This document shows positions 57,776 to 64,000 of a stretch of DNA of 64,000 bases, one piece after another (position 1 is the stretch's first letter; every line of letters begins with the position of its first letter). The stretch is from Streptomyces apocyni (lineage in GTDB: Bacteria; Actinomycetota; Actinomycetes; Streptomycetales; Streptomycetaceae), in the NCBI RefSeq assembly GCF_009739465.1, contig NZ_WHOM01000078.1, forward strand, positions 51,230 through 115,229. Reading direction: 5' to 3'. Under the pieces are notes generated by a model that saw only the letters and a program-made list of their open reading frames with translations, had not been told where the DNA came from and made no database searches. Made by a program: the position numbers and the translations under genes.

Positions 57776-59140
57776 TCAGCCCCTTGCCAGGTCTGCTGCG
57801 GACTGTGGTGGTACGTCGTCGGCCCGCCGCCGGAAGCCGTGCCCGGGGAGCGGGAGCCGTACGCCGCTCGCCCTGGGTGCCGAGCGGGCCGAACGCGGGG
57901 CGGCGACCCGGCCAGGCGGGCTGGGAGGCAGCGGCGGCGCCCCTCCGCCCGCACCCGGCGCCCGCGTCCTGGACGTACGGGGCGATGCCCCAGCCCCGTA
58001 CACCCGCACCGCGAGCAGCCCCCCGACCGCCAGCAGCAGGACACCCGCCAGCGGCAGTACGGCGGCGGGGCCGAGCGTCCCGCGGTGCACCAGCAGGCCC
58101 GTCAACGTACCGGCGACGGCGAACACGGCGAGGACGACGGCCGTCCCCTGCGCGGTGAGCCCGACGCGGCGCAGCCGGTACGCGATGTGGTCGGCGCCGA
58201 CAGGCGGCAGCGGACGCCCCGCACGCCGACGGGACAGCCGGGCGAGCAGGGCCAGCACGACGTCGGCGCTGACCACAGCCGTCAGCGCGAACAGCGCGGC
58301 CACGCTGGGCAGCGCCGGGTGGCCGACGTGCACCAGGATCGCGGCCGACGCGAGCAGGAAGCCCAGGAAGCGCGCACCACAGGTACCGAGGTGAATCCGG
58401 GCCGGCTGCCAGTTATGGACGAGGAAGCCCCCGACGGACGCGGCCAGCACGCTCAGGACCAGGGCGAGCCCGGCGAGCCCCGCGGCGGCCGCGCCCAGCG
58501 CGAGCCCGATCGCGGTGACGACGCCGACCAGGCCCGCCGCCCCGTCCGCGTGGTCAAGACCGCCGAAGGCGTGGGTGACGAGGACGATCCAGAGGACGGC
58601 GAGTGCCCCGCTGAGCGGCGTGAGCCCGCTGCCGTACACGACGGCGATCGCGGCCGCGGCCTCGACGACCAGCTGTGGCCGGGCGCGCAGCGGGCGCAGA
58701 TCGTGTACGAGCCCCAGCAGGGCCACCACGCCAGCGGCCGTGAGCAGCGTCAGCGTGCGCGGGCCGGGCTCCAGCGCCGTACGGCCGACGCAGACGGCGC
58801 AGAGCACGCAGACGAGCAGCGTGCCGACGGCGACCGCGACACCGCCGATGCGGGGTGTCGGGCGGCCAACACGCCCGCCCGGCCCAACACGAGGCACGCG
58901 AACAGCACGACCGACACCACCGGCACCACTGGCACCACCGGCACCACCGGCACCACCGGCACGACCTGTCCGACCGTCCCGACCTGTCCGACCAGCCCGA
59001 CCAGCCCGATCAGCCCGACCGGCCCGTCCCGTCCGATCGGCAAGCCCGACCCCGGCCCACAGGGCGAACCTGCGCACCAGTCCAGTAAGTACAGCGGTAA
59101 GCAGCAGGGCGCCGAGCGCCGCCGCGGTCCCATAGAGCAC
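57776..59140 (-). CDS. TagO/WecA-like polyprenyl-phosphate GlcNAc-1-P transferase
   Basis: A 454-residue membrane enzyme of the MraY/WecA/TagO group with about ten or eleven hydrophobic segments. PTPRIGG at residues 94-100 and FGGLDHADGAAGLVG (in place of the usual DGLDG motif) are the family signatures; LARLSRRRAGRPLPPVGADHIAYRL gives the late cytoplasmic loop. It should start a lipid-linked glycan. Residues ~37-92, in the first cytoplasmic loop between LADR and PTPRIGG, are a Gly/Arg/Thr repeat insertion. The C-terminus has a Pro/Ala/Arg tail. GTG at 59140. Confidence 0.85.
   Translation of the reverse strand: MLYGTAAALGALLLTAVLTGLVRRFALWAGVGLADRTGRAGRADRAGRAGRTGRDGRTGRAGGAGGAGGASGAGGVGRAVRVPRVGPGGRVGRPTPRIGGVAVAVGTLLVCVLCAVCVGRTALEPGPRTLTLLTAAGVVALLGLVHDLRPLRARPQLVVEAAAAIAVVYGSGLTPLSGALAVLWIVLVTHAFGGLDHADGAAGLVGVVTAIGLALGAAAAGLAGLALVLSVLAASVGGFLVHNWQPARIHLGTCGARFLGFLLASAAILVHVGHPALPSVAALFALTAVVSADVVLALLARLSRRRAGRPLPPVGADHIAYRLRRVGLTAQGTAVVLAVFAVAGTLTGLLVHRGTLGPAAVLPLAGVLLLAVGGLLAVRVYGAGASPRTSRTRAPGAGGGAPPLPPSPPGRVAAPRSARSAPRASGVRLPLPGHGFRRRADDVPPQSAADLARG
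58890..59035. repeat. 9-bp and 12-bp repeats in TagO-like gene
   Basis: A run of GGCACCACC 9-mers (about 58919-58960) and then CCGACCAGC/CCGATCAGC-type repeats encode the Gly/Arg/Asp insertion near the N-terminus of the TagO-like protein. Confidence 0.85.
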
Positions 59141-59384
59141 GGTGACAAGCTAGCCCTAAATGTCGCAATATGTGGTGAATAACACGATCGGAATCATCAA
59201 ACAAACCCCTGACCGAACACGCTCGCCACACACCAAGGCAACCCTCAGCGACGCAGATCACCGCGACCCTGGCTACAGTGCGGCGTGATAAATGGGTACC
59301 CTCAGACGGACTGCATAAGTTACTGCTTAGTAATCGACCTGAAGCCCACCAAAGCCCCACCTCGCAGGCCCGAGGAGCCCCCAA
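59141..59384. promoter_or_regulatory. divergent promoter region, AT-rich
   Basis: A 244-bp interval between the divergent TagO-like and Fe-S oxidoreductase genes. It is clearly richer in A and T than the flanks (e.g. AATATGTGGTGAATAACACG near 59167) and must hold both promoters. I cannot assign exact -35/-10 pairs. Confidence 0.4.
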
Positions 59385-61661
59385 ATGCAACTCGCCGCGA
59401 TCATCGTGTCGCTGACCCTGACCGCGGTCGGCGTCGCCTTGCTAGGCCGCGCCATCGCGCAGTTCGCGCGCTACTTCCGGCTCGGCCAGCCCGTACCGGC
59501 CGGGACGCGGACTGACAATCCGTACCAGCGCAGCGTCACCCTGGTCCGGGAGTTCCTCGGGCATACGCGCATGAACCGATGGGGCGTCGTCGGCATCGCC
59601 CACTGGTTCGTGGCGATTGGCTTCCTGACGCTGCCGCCGACGATCATCACGGCCTACGGCCAGCTGTTCAAGGCGGACTGGACGCTCCCCGTCATCGGCA
59701 CCTTCCTGCCGTACGAGATGTACATCGAGTTCATCGGCGCGATGACCACCCTCGGCATCCTCACGCTGATGGCCGTCCGCCTGCTCAGCCTGCCTTCGCG
59801 GGCGGGCCGCAAGTCCCGGTTCACGGGCTCCAAGATGGGCCAGGCGTACTTCGTCGAGTACGTCATCTTCATCATCGGCTTGGCGATCATGGTCCTGCGC
59901 GGCCTGGAGGGCGCGCTGCACCACGTCGAGGGCTACGACGCCGCGTACTTCGCCTCGTACCCGCTGGTCCTGCTCTTCGACGGCATGAGCGTCGGAACGC
60001 TGCAGAACCTCGTCTACTTCTTCGCGATGATCAAGCTGGGCACCACCATGGTCTGGATGATCACGGTGAGCCTCAACACCAACATGGGTGTGGCCTGGCA
60101 CCGCTTCCTCGGCTTCCCCAACATCTGGTTCAAGCGCGACGCGGACGGCGGAACCGCTCTCGGCGAGCTCCAGCCGATGACGTCCGGCGGCAAGCCAATC
60201 GACTTCACCGACCCGGGTGAGGACGACGTGTTCGGTGTCTCCCAGGTCGAGCAGTTCTCCTGGAAGGGCCTCCTCGACTTCTCCACCTGTACGGAGTGTG
60301 GCCGCTGCCAGTCGCAGTGCCCCGCCTGGAACACCGGCAAGCCGCTGTCCCCGAAGCTCCTGATCATGTCGCTGCGCGACCACGCGCACGCCAAGGCCCC
60401 GTACCTGCTGGCGGGTGGCGGCAAGACGATGGAGGGCGAGGAGAAGGCGAGCGAGGAGCAGCTGAAGGACGTCCCCGCCGCCGCGCTCGCTGAGGCCGAG
60501 CGCCCGCTGATCGGGACGCTCGAGGAGAACGGCGTCATCGACCCGGACGTGCTGTGGTCCTGCACCACCTGCGGCGCATGCGTGGAGCAGTGCCCGGTCG
60601 ACATCGAGCACATCGACCACATCGTCGATATGCGCCGCTACCAGGTGATGATCGAGTCCAGCTTCCCCAGCGAGGCGGGCACGATGCTCAAGAACCTGGA
60701 GAAGAAGGGCAACCCCTGGGGTCTGGCCAAGAAGCAGCGCCTGGAGTGGACGAAGGAGGTCGACTTCGAGGTGCCGGTCGTCGGCAAGACGATCGAGGAC
60801 CTGACCGAGGTCGAGTACCTGTACTGGGTCGGCTGCGCGGGCGCGCTGGAGGACCGGGCGAAGAAGACCACCAAGGCCTTCGCCGAGCTGCTGCACATGG
60901 CGGGCGTCAAGTTCGCGATCATGGGCGGCGACGAGAAGTGCACCGGTGACTCGGCACGCCGCCTGGGCAACGAGCCGCTGTTCCAGGAACTCGGCATGGA
61001 GAACGTCGCCACGCTGAACGCGGCCTTCGGCGAGGACGACGAGGACGAGTCGACCAAGAAGCCGAAGACGGCGAAGAAGATCGTCGCCACCTGCCCGCAC
61101 TGCCTCAACACCCTCGGCAACGAGTACCCGCAGATCGGCGGCGACTACGAGGTCATCCACCACACCCAGCTGCTCCAGCACCTCATCGACGAGGGCAAGC
61201 TGATCCCGGTGACGCCGGTCGAGGGCCTCATCACGTACCACGACCCCTGCTACCTGGGCCGCCACAACAAGATCTACACGCCGCCGCGCGAGATCATGTC
61301 CGCCGTGCCCGGCCTGCGCCAGCAGGAGATGCACCGGCACAAGGAGCGCGGCTTCTGCTGTGGCGCCGGTGGTGCGCGGATGTGGATGGAGGAGCGCATC
61401 GGCAAGCGCATCAACACCGAGCGCGTGGACGAGGCGCTGTCCCTCAACCCGGACATCGTGTCGACGGCGTGCCCGTTCTGCCTCGTCATGCTGACGGACT
61501 CGGTCAACGGCAAGAAGAACGACGGCCAGGCCAAGGAGGCCCTCCAGGTCGTGGACGTCGCGCAGTTGCTGCTCGACTCGGTCAAGGCTCCGGCCGACAC
61601 GCCGCCTCCGGCGGGGGAGGCGGAGGGCGCGGACGCGCCGGAGCCGGAGCCTGTGAAGTAG
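59385..61661 (+). CDS. membrane Fe-S oxidoreductase (CCG-domain, HdrD/GlpC-like)
   Basis: A 758-residue protein. The N-terminal ~240 residues hold about five or six hydrophobic segments resembling a NarI-type cytochrome b subunit (WGVVGIAHWFVAIGFL). Next come two 4Fe-4S ferredoxin motifs, CTECGRCQSQCP and CTTCGACVEQCPV. The C-terminal half has two CCG domains: VGCAGALEDR...CTGDSARR and CYLGRHNKIY...GFCCGAGG. It resembles actinobacterial heterodisulfide-reductase-like proteins thought to move electrons between quinones and an unknown donor. ATG at 59385 has GAGGAG. The C-terminal tail is Pro/Glu-rich. Confidence 0.92.
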   Translation: MQLAAIIVSLTLTAVGVALLGRAIAQFARYFRLGQPVPAGTRTDNPYQRSVTLVREFLGHTRMNRWGVVGIAHWFVAIGFLTLPPTIITAYGQLFKADWTLPVIGTFLPYEMYIEFIGAMTTLGILTLMAVRLLSLPSRAGRKSRFTGSKMGQAYFVEYVIFIIGLAIMVLRGLEGALHHVEGYDAAYFASYPLVLLFDGMSVGTLQNLVYFFAMIKLGTTMVWMITVSLNTNMGVAWHRFLGFPNIWFKRDADGGTALGELQPMTSGGKPIDFTDPGEDDVFGVSQVEQFSWKGLLDFSTCTECGRCQSQCPAWNTGKPLSPKLLIMSLRDHAHAKAPYLLAGGGKTMEGEEKASEEQLKDVPAAALAEAERPLIGTLEENGVIDPDVLWSCTTCGACVEQCPVDIEHIDHIVDMRRYQVMIESSFPSEAGTMLKNLEKKGNPWGLAKKQRLEWTKEVDFEVPVVGKTIEDLTEVEYLYWVGCAGALEDRAKKTTKAFAELLHMAGVKFAIMGGDEKCTGDSARRLGNEPLFQELGMENVATLNAAFGEDDEDESTKKPKTAKKIVATCPHCLNTLGNEYPQIGGDYEVIHHTQLLQHLIDEGKLIPVTPVEGLITYHDPCYLGRHNKIYTPPREIMSAVPGLRQQEMHRHKERGFCCGAGGARMWMEERIGKRINTERVDEALSLNPDIVSTACPFCLVMLTDSVNGKKNDGQAKEALQVVDVAQLLLDSVKAPADTPPPAGEAEGADAPEPEPVK

Positions 61662-61679
61662 CTCCATACGGCGCATAGA

Positions 61680-61732
61680 GCGCACACAGCGCATACAGCG
61701 CATACAGCGCATACAGCGCATACAGCGCACAC
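61680..61732. repeat. 9-bp tandem repeat GCATACAGC
   Basis: About five or six consecutive 9-bp units (CGCATACAG) follow the oxidoreductase stop, with slightly varied units at both ends. Confidence 0.88.
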
Positions 61733-61752
61733 GGCACATGAGGGAGAGGCGA

Positions 61753-61787
61753 GGGGTCGCCCGACGTACACACGGTCGGGCGGCCCC
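61753..61787 (+). terminator. hairpin terminator
   Basis: GGGGTCGCCCGAC (61753-61765) pairs with GTCGGGCGGCCCC (61775-61787), with one T-G wobble and a 9-nt loop, downstream of the oxidoreductase gene. Confidence 0.78.
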
Positions 61788-61931
61788 TTACTCGTGTCCG
61801 GGTGTACCCCGCCGGGTACGCGCCGGGTACGCGCCGGGCACCCCTTAGGGGTTGTCACAGGTCGGCCGCAAACCACCCCTCTTCGGGCCTCCCCGCACCA
61901 CCACCCAGCAGGACCAGGTACGTTCGTTGAC

Positions 61932-62903
61932 GTGGCAGGATTCAGGATCGGACGCGGCCGGGACAACCGCTCACAGCAACCGCGACCGCGGCAACCCTCG
62001 CAGCAGCAGCAACAGCCGTACGGCCAGCAGTCGCCGTACGGCGGCCCGCCCGCGCACCCGCAGCCGCACCCGTACCCGCAGCAGGGGCGACCGGGCACGC
62101 CGGGCTACCCCGGCCAGCCGCAGTGGCCCCAGGCAGGCGGAGCGCACGGCGGCGGGGCCCGGGGCGGTGGGGCCCACGGCGGCGGCGCGCACGGTGAGCC
62201 GGAGTACTTCTCGGACCCGTACCAGCCGAGCGCGCCCGCGCCCCACGACCCGTACGCGGCGAGCAACAACCCCGGCCACACCCAGGCGTTCTCCCTCGGC
62301 GACGACCCGTACAGCCAGGGCGAGACCTACCGCGCGGGCACCACACCCGCGCCCCCCGTCGGGCCGCGCCTGCACTGGAAGGACCTGCTCAGGGGCGTGG
62401 TCCTGCGCCCCGGGCCGACCTTCCTGCAGATGCGCGACTACGCGCTGTGGGGCCCGGCCCTCATCGTCACGTTCCTCTACGGCCTGCTGGCGGTCTTCGG
62501 CTTCGACGAGGCCCGCGACGAGGCGATCAACTCCACCCTCGCCACCACCGTCCCGATCGTCCTGACCACGGGCGTCGCGATCGTGCTCAGCGCCCTGATG
62601 CTGGGCGTGGTCACCCACACCCTGGCCCGCCAGCTGGGCGGCGACGGCGCCTGGCAGCCCACGGTCGGCCTGTCCATGCTGATCATGTCGCTCACGGACG
62701 CGCCCCGCCTCCTCTTCGCCATGTTCCTGGGCGGCGACGCGTCGTTCGTGCAGGTGGTCGGCTGGGCGACGTGGCTGGGGGCGGGCGCGCTGCTGACGCT
62801 GATGGTGAGCAAGTCACACGACCTGCCGTGGCCGAAGGCGCTGGCGGCGTCGTCGATCCAGCTGATCGCGCTGCTCTCGATCATCAAGTTGGGCACGTTC
62901 TGA
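61932..62903 (+). CDS. Yip1-family membrane protein
   Basis: A 323-residue protein. The N-terminal ~145 residues are Gln/Pro/Gly/His-rich and low-complexity (QQPRPRQPSQQQQQPYGQQ, GGGAHGGGARGG-type). From about residue 150 a Yip1 domain follows: LLRGVVLRPGPTFLQMRDY, then five hydrophobic segments, ending LIALLSIIKLGTF. The function of bacterial Yip1 proteins is not known. GTG at 61932 (VAGFRIGRGRDN) fits the common start of this group; the upstream frame is unlikely. Confidence 0.85.
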   Translation: MAGFRIGRGRDNRSQQPRPRQPSQQQQQPYGQQSPYGGPPAHPQPHPYPQQGRPGTPGYPGQPQWPQAGGAHGGGARGGGAHGGGAHGEPEYFSDPYQPSAPAPHDPYAASNNPGHTQAFSLGDDPYSQGETYRAGTTPAPPVGPRLHWKDLLRGVVLRPGPTFLQMRDYALWGPALIVTFLYGLLAVFGFDEARDEAINSTLATTVPIVLTTGVAIVLSALMLGVVTHTLARQLGGDGAWQPTVGLSMLIMSLTDAPRLLFAMFLGGDASFVQVVGWATWLGAGALLTLMVSKSHDLPWPKALAASSIQLIALLSIIKLGTF

Positions 62904-62912
62904 GAAGCTGAA

Positions 62913-62956
62913 CGGCAGCTGCGCGGCAGCTGTGCGGCAGCTGTGCGGCAGCTGTG
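62913..62956. repeat. 11-bp tandem repeat CGGCAGCTGTG, 4 units
   Basis: Four 11-bp units, each containing the palindrome CAGCTG, lie between the convergent Yip1 and choice-of-anchor genes, where the terminator would be expected. Confidence 0.88.
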
Positions 62957-62976
62957 CGGCGGGCGGGGCCGGTGTC

Positions 62977-64000
62977 CTAACCCACCTGGTAGATCGCCGT
63001 CGTGCCCGACACCTCGTGGCCCACGACCAGCAGCGGCTTGCCGTTCGGGCTGTCGGCGGCCGGGATGAAGTGCAGGCCCTCGGGGGCGAGGTCGCCCGCC
63101 GTGCCCGCGGCCGGGTCGCCGGTGAAGTCGCGGGTGCTGAGGTGACCGGCGAACTTCGGGCTGCGCGGGTCGGTCAGGTCGTACGCGACGATCCCGCCGA
63201 CGCGCTCAAGGCCGACGAAGGCGTACGGGGTGCCGTTCACCGTTCCCGTCGTGAGGCCCTCGGGCTCGGGGCCCTTGGCGTCGCTGCGGGAGTCGAAGTT
63301 GTTCTTGGAGTTGGTGCTGTTGAAATGGTCGGGGTGCAGGCGTGCGGTCAGCTGCTCGAAGTCGTCGCCCGAGTCCCAGACCAGGCGGCCCTTGGCGTCC
63401 CGTACGGAGAACGACCGGCCGCCGAAGGCGTGCAGCTCCGTGACACGGCCCGCGGCGTCACGCGGCGAGGACGACGTCACCGCGAGGCGGCCGAGGGCGG
63501 CGTCCTGTCGCAGCTCGGTGGCGTTCGGGAAGACGGTGGGGGACAGGTCGAGGTCCTTGACACGTACCTCTTCCCCGTAGCAGGCGTAGTCGCGGGCGTC
63601 GCCTTCGTTGGCCACGACCGTGTACGGCTTCCTGCCCTTGCCCTTGCCCTTGCCCTTGCCGGAGGTGAACGCGGCGATCGAGTCCGGCTGGTACATGCCC
63701 TTCACCGGCCACTGGGCGATGTTGACCCCGCCGTCCTTGTCCGACGCGTCCAGGCCGTTGCCGGGCAGGCTGTGGTCCTTGAGGCCGAGCGGCTTGATCT
63801 TGCGGACCTTGGCGTGCTTGAGGTCGACGATGGCCATGGCGTTGTTCTCCTGCAGCGTGACCCACGCCGTGCGGCTGTCCGCCGAGACCGCGACGTACTC
63901 GGGCTCCAGGTCCTGGCTCGCGGACGCGCCGGGCCCGGTGATCCGTACGCCCGCCGCGCGCAGCTTCGCCGTCTTCCGCTCGCTGTCCCACTTCTCGAAG
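62977..64000 (-). CDS. choice-of-anchor I domain protein, 5' truncated at window edge
   Basis: The frame stays open to the window end (first full codon at 63999), so only the C-terminal 340 residues are seen. It shows beta-propeller-like repeats: LEPEYVAVSADSRTAWVTLQ, MAIVDLKHAKVRKI, PYTVVANEGDARDY, RSFSVRDAKGRLVWDSGDDFE, EPEGLTTGTVNGTPYAFVGLE and GKPLLVVGHEVSGTT. This is the choice-of-anchor I / phytase-esterase-like group, usually secreted. An alternating Gly-Lys run near 63640-63660 is encoded by a hexamer repeat. Substrate unknown; a phosphoester is possible given the family. Confidence 0.85.
   Translation of the reverse strand, partial: FEKWDSERKTAKLRAAGVRITGPGASASQDLEPEYVAVSADSRTAWVTLQENNAMAIVDLKHAKVRKIKPLGLKDHSLPGNGLDASDKDGGVNIAQWPVKGMYQPDSIAAFTSGKGKGKGKGRKPYTVVANEGDARDYACYGEEVRVKDLDLSPTVFPNATELRQDAALGRLAVTSSSPRDAAGRVTELHAFGGRSFSVRDAKGRLVWDSGDDFEQLTARLHPDHFNSTNSKNNFDSRSDAKGPEPEGLTTGTVNGTPYAFVGLERVGGIVAYDLTDPRSPKFAGHLSTRDFTGDPAAGTAGDLAPEGLHFIPAADSPNGKPLLVVGHEVSGTTAIYQVG

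Noticed and set aside
59442-61739. A 765-residue open frame on the - strand
   Set aside because: Antisense to the Fe-S oxidoreductase, whose cysteine motifs are unmistakable; the antisense product is Leu/Arg/Val-biased without domains.

Overview
The window is very GC-rich, gene-dense, and most gene families in it are typical of Streptomyces or a close relative: an orphan GlnR nitrogen regulator, a mycothiol synthase, XRE/DUF397 gene pairs, DUF3099/DUF1416 proteins and a pst operon with a PHO-box-like repeat. It is chromosomal. There is no integrase, transposase, plasmid gene, CRISPR array, rRNA or recognisable tRNA. All names rest on motifs read from the sequence; no database search was possible.

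Layout. 1-1.04 kb: a gene-free stretch with a degenerate ~65-bp repeat array. 1.04-2.7 kb: a MerR regulator divergent from an Old Yellow Enzyme. 2.7-9.5 kb: small conserved genes and a sulfur cluster (rhodanese-type sulfurtransferase with a cysteine-containing leader peptide and attenuator-like hairpin, DUF1416, DsrE-like, MoaD/ThiS-like), an LmeA-like secreted protein, a large membrane protein and an alpha/beta hydrolase. 9.6-15.2 kb: glnR with an unusual leader, a LacI regulator, and an HtrA-type protease followed by an MprAB-like two-component system. 15.2-19.7 kb: an accessory block with an XRE/DUF397 pair divergent from a compact operon of three small proteins, a radical SAM enzyme and an isoaspartyl-methyltransferase-like enzyme. 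19.8-36 kb: phosphate and thiol metabolism (Nudix, CHAD, polyphosphate kinase, mycothiol synthase, secreted 5'-nucleotidase, pstSCAB, Pit and its DUF47 partner) and an orphan CsoR copper sensor. 36-45.4 kb: lipoprotein, bicovalent-flavin oxidase, PAP2 phosphatase, NlpC/P60 hydrolase with a lytic transglycosylase domain, an ABC exporter, and an ECF42-type sigma factor with its DGPF protein. 45.5-56 kb: a second, more accessory block (HATPase, XRE plus two DUF397 genes, a frameshifted SUKH gene, flavodoxin, a GT2 enzyme with a GtrA fusion protein, a collagen-like secreted protein, a solitary YhcG-type nuclease, an unknown protein with a glycine tail, a methyltransferase). 56-59.1 kb: a glycopolymer operon (TagO/WecA-like, TagA-like, FkbM-like). 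59.4-64 kb: a large membrane Fe-S oxidoreductase, a Yip1-family protein and the 3' part of a choice-of-anchor-I protein cut by the window edge.

Themes. Phosphate handling is concentrated at 20-35 kb: extracellular release (5'-nucleotidase), high- and low-affinity uptake (Pst, Pit) and storage (Ppk, CHAD). Short tandem repeats with 6-, 9-, 10-, 11- or 15-bp units occur throughout, both between genes and inside them, where they encode Gly-Pro, Gly-Ser, Gly-Lys, Asp-Gly-Val or Gly-Arg runs, in several cases interrupting enzyme domains. The most unusual items are the radical SAM enzyme with a CX3CX3C cluster motif and a tail of six Cys-X-Pro motifs, the glnR leader, and the YhcG gene whose start codon lies in an inverted repeat and whose coding sequence holds a 29-bp palindrome.
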